DNA of 64,000 bases from Allantophomopsis cytisporea (taxonomy: Eukaryota > Ascomycota > Leotiomycetes > Phacidiales > Phacidiaceae). Positions 49,069 through 60,100 of the stretch are shown in pieces. The DNA lies in contig CP103026.1 in the NCBI GenBank assembly GCA_024752435.1, positions 1,674,001 through 1,738,000 of the forward strand, written 5' to 3'. The notes under the pieces were generated by a model. The model saw only the letters and a program-made list of their open reading frames with translations. It searched no databases and was not told the DNA's origin. How positions within the stretch are numbered: the stretch's first letter is position 1; each line of letters starts with the position of its first letter. A program made the position numbers and the translations under genes.

Positions 49069-49942
49069 ATGCGTGTCTCCGCCTCTCTTGTTCTTGGCCT
49101 TGTGGCTGCCAGTCCAGTCGTTTCTGGTTTCAGTTTTAGTACGTCTGATTTGGGCAGAAGATATGTCGTAGGTCTCTATCATCAATATCTCATTCGAACA
49201 AAACTTATGAAGACAATAGGGTGGAAGCACCAACTTGGCTTCATTGATGGTTCGTGCCGCTGAGGCTCTCCCACATCACACTGCTGCACAAATCGCAGCC
49301 AAGAAATCCAAGAACAATGCTCGCGATGTCGAATTGGATACCAGAGAGCCAGAGGCCCACCATACAGCAGCTCAGATCGCTGCCAAGAAGAACAAAGCCA
49401 ACAACGCCCGTGATGTCGAAGGGATCGAAGCCCGTGAGCCAGAAGCTCATCACACGGCTGCCCAGATTGCCGCGAAGAAGGAAAAGGCCAAAAATGCTCG
49501 CGACGTTGAAGAGATTGAGGCTCGTGAAGCTCACCATACTGCTGCTCAGATCGCTGCCAAGAAGAACAAAGCCAACAACGCCCGTGATGTCGAAGGGATC
49601 GAAGCCCGTGAGCCAGAAGCTCATCACACGGCCGCCCAGATTGCTGCGAAGAAGGAAAAGGCTAACAATGCTCGCGATGTTGAAATTGAGGAGCGCGACG
49701 CTTCTCCAGAGGCTCACCACACCGCTGCTCAGATCGCTGCTAAAAAAGCAAAGGCCAACAATGCTCGCGATGTTGTGGAGATTGAGGCTCGTGAAGCTCA
49801 CCATACTGCTGCTCAAATTGCCGCCAAAAAATCGAAAGCCAACAACGCTCGTGATGTTGAAGTCGAGGAGCGTGATGCCTCCCCAGAAGCTCACCACACT
49901 GCTGCCCAAATCGCTGCGAAGAAGGCTAAGGCCGGTAGTTAA
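49069..49942 (+). CDS. Secreted precursor with eight HHTAAQIAAKK repeats (Kex2-processed type)
   Basis: Probable secreted peptide precursor of 273 residues. Exons 49069-49167 and 49220-49942; the 52-nt intron (GTAGGT donor, TAG acceptor) is the one that keeps phase. A signal peptide is clear at residues 1-20 (MRVSASLVLGLVAASPVVSG). HHTAAQIAAKK occurs eight times with no change between about residues 52 and 268, separated by acidic linkers of the form xKxxNARDVExIEAR. Each core ends in the dibasic pair KK. Each core start is joined to the preceding Arg by X-Ala or X-Pro dipeptides only: AA-EA-LP, EP-EA (three times), EA (twice), DA-SP-EA (twice). This is the layout of yeast alpha-factor-like precursors trimmed by Kex2, Kex1 and Ste13-type peptidases, predicting HHTAAQIAA. 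There is no Cys or aromatic residue in the core, so it is not the usual Trp-Cys ascomycete alpha-pheromone. The role is unknown. Confidence 0.85.
49261..49927 (+). repeat. Coding tandem repeat, unit about 84-93 bp, eight copies
   Basis: In-frame tandem repeat inside the secreted precursor. Unit length varies because the dipeptide spacer varies. The stretch beginning at 49371 and that beginning at 49545 are identical for close to 90 bases, so a two-unit block of 174 bases was duplicated recently. The repeat keeps two other frames open, including a 222-codon frame on the minus strand, which are artefacts. Confidence 0.9.
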
Positions 49943-50628
49943 GTACTAAGCGGCTGTTGAGGTGTATTGATGTGGAGGGATGGAGTACGCCTATGTTCAT
50001 TGGCCTTAAATCTTCAAGTTGATGTAATGGATGTCGGATTGCATTGTCAATGCAACCTATATCTGCTTGTTTCATGTGCTAATATATGATTTTGTGCCTT
50101 CGCGTGTCTCCAAATGTTTGTTTGATGTGATCCTATCAGTGAGATGATGTTCTCCCAGTGATGATCAAGTGTGATCGGCTGTTACTGGGCCTGGAGAATT
50201 TTATAAGCCAATTTCCTATGCTTCATTGCCTACCAATGATACAATGGTGGCTTTCAAACCTGTGAAAGACAACAGCAATGATAAAAAGGTAACGATGACG
50301 AGGTCATGTAATTCTCTAAGAGCAACTACGGTATCGAATTCGCCTAAACCTCCGATAACGACTGGACCTTCGATGATGACTAGATTTTGGATGAGGACTG
50401 GGATTCAAAAAGCATTTGGAACTCAATGCCTGATATACTTGTACTGAGAACATTTACTGCAGCTGAAGAAAAAGGAAACACAGCCGCACAACGTATAGAG
50501 ATGTTCACAAGAATTAAGAGAAGTGCTAAATCTCCGCCTCAGAAAGATGACCAGGAAGACTTGTACACAACTTCTGAAGGCAAGACCTCCAGCATTCCAT
50601 ATTTCAAGCATAAATCCATTGTAAATTT
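49943..50628. other. Spacer between convergent repeat-peptide and oxygenase genes
   Basis: 3' regions of the two flanking genes. Short open frames at 50226-50632 show no recognisable content and are best read as chance. Confidence 0.45.
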
Positions 50629-51654
50629 CTAACTTGTAGCGCCATAAGTACTAGCAAATCTCTCCATCATATGTTCTTCAACAGTGAGAACGTCCTTCTT
50701 CCCGACGCTTCCATCCAACGGCGCCAACTTGCTCTCCAAATTCCCATCGAAAAAGAATGGAATTGAATACCTATCCGTCTTATTCTGACACAGGACACGA
50801 TGCGTATTGCTCTTATACTTCCCAGACGTCCACATGTGTAGCATATCACCGATATTGACTACGTAGGCATCAGCGTTGGGTGCCACATCAACCCAGTCAC
50901 CTGTTGCATCGTTCAACACTTGCAATCCAGAATGGTCATCCTGCAACAACAGCGTGATAGCGCCAAAATCTGTGTGTGCTCCAGCACCAAGTTGCCTGTC
51001 CTGGATGACAGTAGCAGGTGGGTAATGGAGAAGACGCATAACAGCCACTGCATCATTGGACGTAAAGTCATCGAAAACACCAGGACCATACGGTAAACCT
51101 CTAGCCAAGATCTGTAGAACCTTAAGAGATAGAGCATGCATAACGGTATAGTAATCTTGCATCGGTTGCTTGAACAACTCAATCGGTAAATCCGGCCACA
51201 TGTTAGGGCCGATGAAGAAAGGATGGGCCTTTGCTCTCGGGTCCTCAGGAGGTGTCTCCTTGCCAACATAAAACCCCTTTCCACCATTCAATTAGAACCA
51301 CACTCCCAACACACCCACGAACCGAAGCAAACTCACCTCCTTGAGATCCGGCACACCGCCCGCCTGCAAAACTTGGTTCCCAATTACTTCATACCCGCGA
51401 TTACTGGCCTGATTGGCGTTCGTCTTGTCCAACTTCTTCTTCTCCTCCACGGACAGGGCGAATAGCGCCTCAGAGCCTTTGAAAACGGCATCTTGGAGGG
51501 AGCGAGGCACGCCGTGCCCGACAATCTGGAAGAATCCCGTCGTCATGCATGCCGTGCGTACTTCCTCTACGATGCGCTGAGCCTCGGGCGAGTCCGCATC
51601 GCGTAGAAACGGCGCGACGTCGACGGTTGGAATGTGGAAGTCGCCAGCGGCCAT
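50629..51654 (-). CDS. 2-oxoglutarate/Fe(II)-dependent oxygenase (isopenicillin N synthase-like)
   Basis: Soluble oxygenase of the DIOX_N/2OG-Fe(II) family, which hydroxylates or oxidises small molecules using 2-oxoglutarate. Exons on the minus strand: 51654-51337 and 51276-50629, 321 residues; the 60-nt intron joins PDLKE to GFYVGKETP, as in family members. The N-terminal DIOX_N part has IPTVDVAPFLRD and TTGFFQIVGHGVP. The iron site is His207-x-Asp209 (GAHTDFGAITLLLQDD) with distal His265 (SNTHRV); the 2-oxoglutarate anchor is Arg275-x-Ser277 (DRYSIPFFF). All catalytic residues are present. It is convergent with the secreted repeat-peptide gene (686 bases between stops). The family is common in fungal secondary metabolism, so a role in peptide tailoring is possible; it may equally be an unrelated enzyme. 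Confidence 0.9.
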
Positions 51655-52579
51655 TTTGCGGTTGTGATATTCTTTTTTTGTGGAGAATGCTGATCAACCT
51701 ACAAACCACGAAAATACTGAAACAGAAAACTCAACACGGACAAAAGATTTGCGCCTGATATTTTTGTTTCCACGTACAAATTACCTTTTGTACCACCCAC
51801 CATAAGCCCACTCATGTAGAGATAGTGGTGCCTGACAATGAAATTTCTGCCTGAGACGCTCTTCTCCTGAGGTAGGACAGAGCATCATTCCGAACAGCCT
51901 CATCAAACATGATATCACACGCCAAGCAACCCCCACGATTTCGCAAAAGATAAAAGATACGTTATCAGTTTTCTATGAATAATACTCCGGAATCTCTATC
52001 AGCACGTACTGCTCAAGCATGCGTGCGTATTCTATTTGCAGCGCCGATAAGTTTGGCCCGGAGCTCCCCATGTTTTGCAGGCGTCTGGGGCCGTGGGAGC
52101 AGAGTCGTTTCGGGCCCCGCCGCTCACAGATGCAATCACGTGATTGAGATGTTTGTGTGAACGTCGTATGGAGAATTGATAGCTAGCCGTGAGCCATGAC
52201 GACTTGATGGTCTTGAGGGTATGAATTTATGTGGGATTGAGATATGGTGTGCGTGGCGTCTTGGACCAACTAACTGCGAGGTGTTGATAGTAATCTAGAT
52301 GTATCGGAGCGTGCTGAGAGGTCGATTTTTTTTGGGAGGCGGACTACCGTACCGTGCTTACTTGTACTCTAAGGTCTATGAGATTCTTATATCGAGTGAG
52401 AAGTCCATAGCCTTGCATATGTCGTCTACTCATTGGGTTGAACTCAAAGCTGCGGTTAGTATAAGGATCAAATGTGATCGACATGATGGTCTAAGTTAGA
52501 GAAAGGTTTTCTGATGAATCAAGATAGAAGTTTAACGAATAGGCCGCCTTGAAAAATATGTATTGGACCAGTTCCGTAC
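51655..52579. other. Spacer, no gene seen
   Basis: Promoter side of the oxygenase gene plus further non-coding sequence. Nothing recognisable. Confidence 0.5.
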
Positions 52580-53429
52580 TCATATCAAAGAAACACAGGC
52601 CTTCCATTTCAGATGCAGTAGAATAAAATCAACAAATAAAAAAGGACTTGTGGTGCTCAAGTGACTAGCTACCGGCTCCCAGTCAAAGCTTGACGGTTGC
52701 GAAAAGAAAAACATTGAAGCATTATTTAATACATTCACTGACCTCAATATGAAGCATGCAAGATGCAATCCGCCAAGACCAAAGAAACATCCATTTCTGC
52801 GAAGAGGAACATCTAAATATGCTTGGCTCCTAAGACTTTCGACATTGTACTTAGTCCAATCATCCATGATTTCATCCCAGAACTTTGAGATAATGGGAAT
52901 AGTCGATTCGCCTGAAGGGCATCGTCTTCTCAATTCAATAGGCAAGTTGTCACTAAATTGAACAATAGATTAGAAACAATGGGAGTTTTCAACAGCGAGA
53001 TGAAGCTTGTTATACCATGCAAGAAAGTCCATATTATTAGATGGACTGTTCACAGATAAAGTCCAACTAAGTACAAAAGCACTTCATTGCACCGTCACCA
53101 CAAATCACCTACCCATCAGAATCGAAGCCAAGGACTCCATGCGGGCCGGCCAGGATGGAAGGATGCAACGCCACGAATAAGAACAATAAGATGGCAGCGT
53201 CTCGGCAGCCAAAATAATTATGTAGCATAATGTACGCCGCCATACACGAAGGATGAAATAGTCTTGACCCCAATGGAGCCTTGACAAGATGGTTAACGTA
53301 CGACGGCGAATATCTCTCACAAGCACCTAATATGAAGCAAGTTCGCAGCCCTCGGCGATCTAATGCACATGCAGGGCACAGCAAATTGGCAGCCAACATC
53401 AACAACATGCAATGTCTTACTCGGCACAT
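52580..53429 (-). CDS. Doubtful multi-exon hypothetical gene
   Basis: Not recognised. On the minus strand three segments can be joined in phase: one ending at 53116 (...GVLGFDSDG), one of about 50 nt starting near 53069 (WTLSVNSPSNNMDF), and one from about 52951 (DNLPIELRRRCPSGESTIPIISKFWDEIMDDW-like). Both introns have GTAGGT or GTATAA donors and TTAG acceptors, with lengths of about 47 and 66 nt. The third segment looks protein-like and ends either at a GTCAGT donor near 52737 or at the stop at 52580. The start (taken at 53429) is a guess. It could be a young or decaying gene; exact borders are approximate. Confidence 0.3.
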
Positions 53430-55437
53430 GCTTGTATTCGCAGCATCACATGATCACGATCGTCGCTGCTCTCACTCACTATGCCCAGTGTACTGGGGCG
53501 TGAATATAATTTCGATGTTCGCGAGCCAAGACGCTTTTCGGCCTGTGTTGCGAGGGAAGCGTTCGTGAAAGTCGCGGCTTCATTTGCACGTCTTCAAGGG
53601 TCGAAGTCTGGGTCGACAAATGGCGTTCGAGGATTGCTGAGTAGCCTCAGGACTATTAGCATGGTGGCCTGGTGCCCATGCAGCTTTCGCCATGCTTGAT
53701 CGTCGATGGCTAGGATGATTGTGGGACGCCTACGATCGCACAGAAGGGATGCAAATTAGGGTTTCCGAGTCTCGTCTCCCATTGCGTATTGATTCAGCAG
53801 TGTGAGTTCATGTCGCATTTTTTCCGTTTAGGAATTTTATGTGTCGCGGAAACATGAGTGACAGTGACAGTGACATGCTTTTTTGTATGCGCACGTTGAC
53901 CTGTTATGCAGTTCGCATACACGAGATCCCTCATCCATGTACGTACTTGTTGGCATGAGTATCAAATCGTAACTGTAGAAAGCATTCACCGCCAAACGTC
54001 TCGAGCACAATTCCAATCATTATTTGGACGAGGACTGGTGTTTGTTTCTCCGTGCGTAGAACATTAGGTCCCTTGTGGGGTGCTTTTACGGAACATCTCG
54101 CCCACACCCTTCCACACGCTGAAATTGACGGCTTTTGCTGGACTGTTGATGCTGATGGAATTTCCACTTTCACTCATGTGTAGCCATTAGTCTTTGAATT
54201 CTGGCCCCCACTCGCCGAAGAATACGTACTTACCTTAGTACATGGTACTGATTTCTGAGCCTCTTGCTTCCATCTCTGTATAGCAAACTTCCATTGAATT
54301 GCCGAGTGTAACCTTTTTGTGCCTTGCAATTGGTATTGAAATCCTTAACTATAAGGCTTGGCCGACATGATAGACCTTGGCGACGGATTTGGCGGAATCA
54401 AGCCTTCACTGTCTTCTTGGGAATGCTTCTTCGTGCTGACGCCGAGAGATTTTGAAGGGCCGACAGAGATCATCGAGAAATCTTCAATCTTCAACAGCGA
54501 AAGAAGAGCCAGAAAACGGTCCCATCTTACGAGTCTCGTCTTTTATCAAATCACTGACTGTCAGCCATTGACAATTGACTCTCGCAACTTCAATTCGTTC
54601 CCATATTGGTGTATGATCGCTCAGCCTGTGAAGCTAAAGCACTGCTTGACAAATAACCGCGTCTCATTTTCCTCCTTTCGCCTCGCGCCAGCTTTCCATC
54701 AGAGTCATGTATTGGACAGGGTCCTTATCTGCCACCTCTCACAACATCCACATGGCCCTTACTCCCTCTGGGGGCATCCCCGTTCCACTAATATCGGATG
54801 TACGCTGGTTGCGCTCAACGTGAGGAAGTCGGCAGCTAGAAGTCGGATAGTCTTGCAACAAGAGGCATACGATAAGCCCTGGCGTGTTCACTAGCATATC
54901 TAGCCACGGAATGGGTCATCGCAGAAATGTGAGAAATCAGCCAAATGTCTGGGAGAGGGTGCTGGGAGAACGCTAGGTAAAAGTCAGTGGCTACGTACAG
55001 CCGCTGCCGCCGAACGCACACGACCACGAGCAATAATCGGACTATATGGAAAGACCGTGGAGGGGTGGGAGCGCGTTGGAAAAGCAATGAACAAGGTATC
55101 CATAGAATCAAAGATACCTAGAGTAGGGTAGTCTTGGCTGAAGGCAGTACATCCGTGAATACAGTGAGTGAGTGACCTAGGAACTACGACTACATCCACG
55201 CACACTCATACTACATTTCCGCCGTACACCACGCCCACCACGCCCACCAATGCACGCGTGAGCTCCTTTCCATTTTTACTACAATTGATCTTCACATCCT
55301 CTTACCCTTCTTCCTCTCTTTCTTTCTTCAACCACTGTGATTGCATTGTTCCTAGCATGCGATTGTAGGCCATCCTTTGCGACAATCGATAATTCAATTC
55401 GCATCGTATCGAATCCTTCGTTCCTCCGACCATCAAC
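53430..55437. other. 2 kb spacer
   Basis: Contains an uninterrupted plus-strand frame from ATG 54367 to 54894 (175 codons) with no domain, no neighbour context and random composition, so it is not annotated as a gene. The final 150 bases are C/T-rich and look like the leader of the following transporter gene. Confidence 0.45.
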
Positions 55438-57123
55438 ATGTCTACCTCCTCCCCAGAACACCCAGTCGGCCTGGATGAGAAAGATATTCACACCTCCGAG
55501 CCAAGCTCCGTCCACGAGAAGAAGCATGACCACCACGATGGCGTCGCTGCCGACGAGTACAATGGAGTAGAGGCTGCCCAGGAAGATAGGACTTTGGCAA
55601 TCTTGGAATTGGTCAAGGCCCACGATGTGCATCACCCAATGCACTGGCCTGCGTGGAAGAAATGGAGTATTTGCTTCTTCTACTGTACATTGCAGGTTTT
55701 CGTCACTCTGACCTCTACGACCTATGTCAGCGCTGAGTTCTTGATCACCGAAAAATACGGCATCACCGACAGCACCTCCCAAGTTGTCACCCTCGGCCAA
55801 TCCCTATTTATTTTGGGTACCGCTGTTGGTCCAGCGTTCCTGGGCCCTCTCTCTGATATCGGTGGTCGCAAATGGATCTATGTCGTATCAATTTCCTTGT
55901 ATGCGATCTTGAACTTCGTAAGTCGATATCCAGCATGCACAAAGGAACAGCTCCTCTAACAACCATGATTAGGGTACTGCTTACGCCATGAACTACCCAA
56001 TGTTGGTCATTTTCATGTTCCTCATTGGAACCGCTGGTTCCACAGCCCTCTCCAATGTCGCTGGTACTATCGCCGATTGCTTCGGTGATATCGATGGAGC
56101 GGGACAGGCCATGGCCATGTTCGTCATGAGTGCCAACATTGGTCCTTCTCTCGGATCCCCAGTTGGAGAATGGATTGCCGATAACGAGAACATGGGCTTG
56201 AAGTGGATTTTCATTATCAACATCATCATCGGATTTGCATTCGCTATCATCATGTGCTTCCTCCCAGAGACCCTCCCACGTCTCGTTATCGCTAAGGCAG
56301 CCAAGAAGGCCGACCAGATCGATCCAGAAGAGGCCCAGATTGCGCAGAGCAAGATCAACGTTCTCGCAGAGCTTCGTTTCGTCGCTACAATGACCTTCCG
56401 CATCATGTTCACTGAGCCAATTGTTTTGGCACTTGGTATCTACAACGGTTTCGCCTACGGTATCCTCTTCTTGTACCTTGATGGTGTCTTCTCCGTCTTC
56501 GTCTACAACAATGGTCTCTCCTACATCGGTGCCGATCTCACTTACCTCAACTTCGTCGTCGGTGTCGTTGTCATGTTCTGCTTTGTCCCAGTTCAAACTT
56601 GGTTCTACGCTCGCGACCGCAGAATCCACGGACACAACCGTCCAGAGGCTCGTTTCATTACCTCGCTCGTCTGTGTCTGGCTGTTCCCAATCACTCTCCT
56701 TTGGTTCGCATTCACCAGTGATGGCAAGACCTCCTACTGGTCGCCAGTCGTTGCCGGTGGTGTTCTCGGTTTCGCCGACCCACTTCTCTGGTTGTCTATG
56801 TTGAACTACATCTCTGGTAAGCCCCCATAGCAAACCACACTGCCTATCTCTTACAAGGAAATGTGACTAATTTATTAACAGATGCCTACCCTAACTTCAT
56901 TGGCTCCGCTATCGCCGCTTTCCTTATCCCGTCCTTCGTCATCGCCGCTGGTCTTGCCCACGGTGGTGTCGCACTCTTCGTTGACCCTGCCACCGCTTTG
57001 TCCACCAAGTGGGGTTTCGCCATCATTGGCTTCATCTCCTTCGGTATCGTCGCCCTCATCTACGTCATCTACTTCTTCGGAGAATCAATCCGCAAGCGCT
57101 CCAAGCTTGCAAAGCACTTCTAA
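55438..57123 (+). CDS. Major facilitator transporter, DHA1 (drug/polyamine:H+ antiporter-like)
   Basis: Plasma-membrane proton antiporter of the 12-helix DHA1 family (relatives of Tpo1/Flu1-type polyamine and drug exporters). Exons: 55438-55917, 55973-56816 and 56882-57123, 521 residues. A His/Asp/Glu-rich cytosolic N-terminus of about 75 residues precedes the first helix. Motif A is present between helices 2 and 3 as GPLSDIGGRKWIY, and helix 5 has ANIGPSLGSPVGEWI, the antiporter-type glycine/proline motif. A long central loop with KKADQIDPEEAQIAQ splits the two six-helix halves. The basic C-terminus (RKRSKLAKHF) is typical. Substrate cannot be told; no biosynthetic core gene is adjacent. Confidence 0.92.
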
Positions 57124-60100
57124 ATCCTTTTCGATTCTCAACCAAAAACACCACAAATCCTCCTAGACGGAATATCTTCTGGCTACTATTCGAATGTTAA
57201 TATAGAAAGTCATACACTTCCTTTCTCTTTTCTTTTCTCTTTGCGGTGTGGGTGGTGGGAATGGGGAGCTTTTGTGATTGGGCGAAAAAAGATTATATCC
57301 CGGGAGTTGGTTGTATATGTTTAGCTATGTTTGGCTATCTACCTTTTTTTTTTTGTACAGATTTTATGATGCTTTATGTACGTGTATGCCGTGGCTATAT
57401 CATACCCCTCATTGATGGCAGTGGAGGAGAAAGAATGAAGATGATTAATACTGTGTTTTGAGTGGCTCTCTTTGATTGTGATCATTCATTGTGATTGTAA
57501 GACGGGTTTCAGAAATACGTCTTGAGGAGTGGGGTTTGTATGATAAGAACACATTTCAAGTCATATTGGTTACGAGGACCACTATTTCAGCTCCGCTTAC
57601 CTGCCAACAACATCGGATCCCGCTATTTTGCCTGCCGCGGCTTTGCTTCTGTGATTGTCTTTCAGCGTCCGTTTTGCTGTCAAGAGAACATTGAAGACTT
57701 GGTGAATGATACTGAGTTAGAGGCCATTGACAATGCGAAGAAAGTGACGACACTATAAGTATTGATACTGGCAGGTTCAGTGCCAAAATATAAACTCACC
57801 CCTTACGTATTCAATCCCTAATACTCGCTCACTTACAATCTGGTGACTTACTGGTACAACATGTCAACAGTCTCATAGCTTTGACTATCTCAAATGTCAA
57901 ATTGTACGACATATACCGCTTATAGCTGACTTCAACTCGCCAATCGCAACGTAAACAGTCGCTTATATTGCGCACTCCCTGATTAGGTATTACTGGATTA
58001 AGCTATAAAGTTCTGTATTTACCTGGGTTGTGAGTAAATCTATCTTCTCTGTCTTTGGTAAATCTGATGTATATATTTCTGCAGCGTATATTGGCTAACA
58101 CCCTGTATCGTGACAGGTCCCAAACATAGCTGCCAACAGGTCAAGCCGAATTTTATATAAGATTGCTGCTTCATGAGGGTGGAGACATGACTATGTGCGA
58201 TATGATCTAGTCATTGACTTGCTGTATCTCTATGGAAACAGCTATATCTCCACGGGAAGACTTAGGCAACTTGCTGGTTGAACGTGGATATAAAGGAAAG
58301 GGACGGAAACATATGTGTTGATTATGGATATCCAGATAAGGCAGTATTTATAAACTACTATCTGTTCCTGCTCTTTTCTTTCACATAGCTTAAATCTGAA
58401 AGTAACATTTCGTGCGTTTTCATCTCATTACTTATGTCTTACGGCTATTGTATATAACCACTTTCAAGAAGCTCTAGAGCAAGTCTTGGCCGTTTGTTAC
58501 AAGGTCTCTCACTATTAATTTTAGCTCACAGCTATACAGTTTGAAAGTCGCTAACCTTGGCTCCTTACAAATATCAATGGCTAAAATAGTAAGCAATAAG
58601 AACCCAAGTCATGTATGGTTCCTGGTGTTTCGCCTTCAGAGAAACTGTTGACGACACGATGAATGATGATTAGGCCGGAGTTGCACCTAGAATTGTCACC
58701 ACCCACAGGTGAGACCAGATAGGAGCCTACATAGGATTGGCTTTCGATGGAATGTGTTATTCTAGATTCGTTCAGAGATATTCTGGGCATAGACTACATT
58801 ATGTATTCAAAAGTCTTTGAGCGAAAAGGAGATAGAGATAAAAGGCCTATATTCATCTTAGTGAAAACTTCATCTCTTTAATCTCATGCTCAAAGTTAGA
58901 TGAGATAGACTGTTACATATTCATGTGTATACTTACTCACGGGAATTATGTCTTGCCCTCATGTTCAAAATATCATCGATTGTGCTCGAATGAACAAACC
59001 CAGATATGGATAGAGTTTGCTCTTGCCTCTTGATGCTCAATTCTAACTTGGTAACAGGAGTATCCCATTGTGCACAAAGATTCCAAACAGCCTACAACAA
59101 AAGACTTACCTTACGTTAATTGAGATTAGACTACGTGCAGTCGTTATCTATCCTTCCTTCATTGTCGTCATTTTAGACCTCGTCCTCATCTCTAGTGATA
59201 CCTGCATTCGTCTACGTTTACTTCGCTGCAACAAGTCTAGCGCCAATACTATATTTGTTCCCAATAACATCGTTTGTCCATAGTGAGGGTTGCACAAGAT
59301 GTCTAAATGAATGATGTGTAGATAATATAGACATAAATCACCACGGGGGGTTGTGCTTAATGTAGCACTCCTATGCATACTCGGCAACACGGGCCCGAAG
59401 TCAAAGTCAAGGGCACAATGTAGACAACATATTTATATACATACTCATACGGGCTCACAAAAGCATGTAGTAAGATATCAGCTCTGCTCGGATGGATGCC
59501 TATACGTCAAATATACTTGTTCCACGCTGATTGCAAATAACACACTGAGATTCCAACAATACGAAGAATAATGTCAATCATGTGAGTTATTCACATATGA
59601 ATCTATACAACAGAAAGAGGTCGGAAGATTAGGACTTCACGATTGAAACTTTTCATGCATAATTCATCTAGCAGTCCGAGTTCTATACTCAGCCCCCATG
59701 GGAATCCACTCTAACTTTCCATCCTTTCTTGAACTTGAGTGATTGCTACTGAGCTATTCTTTATCCTGCTTTCATAATACGTGCTGAAGTTTCGTCACCC
59801 CGGCTGAAGCTGCCCCGAGAAGCTGCCGCCAAGAAGGAAATGCCGCCCGGGCATGATGACAGAGATCGGCAATTGCTTTTCAAAAGTTTTGTTTCATACG
59901 CCGATGCGGAGTCACTGAGATTAACATGCTGGGGTTTCGTAACCTTTCTGCAAATCATTAGCTGACTACTAACCCATAACACAACCCTATATGAGTGTTA
60001 GATGTCGACTTGAGAACTCAATCAGGAGACGCCATGAATTCATTTGGGGAAACTTGAACTGGGAGATAGATTCATCCTGGGAGCTTCGCATTAGTGAGAC

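Noticed and set aside
49241..49909. Long open frame on the minus strand (222 codons) and another plus-strand frame (49254-49949) across the repeat gene
   Set aside because: Both arise because a repeat lacking stops in one frame tends to lack them in others. Only the plus-strand frame starting at 49069 has a signal peptide, a sensible intron and conserved peptide units.
54367..54894. 175-codon plus-strand open frame from an ATG
   Set aside because: No recognisable domain, random-looking composition, isolated position. A length like this is expected by chance at this base composition.
57800..59700. AT-rich segment considered as a decayed transposon
   Set aside because: No terminal repeats, target-site duplications or traces of transposase or reverse transcriptase were visible. 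Only a repeat-library comparison could settle it.
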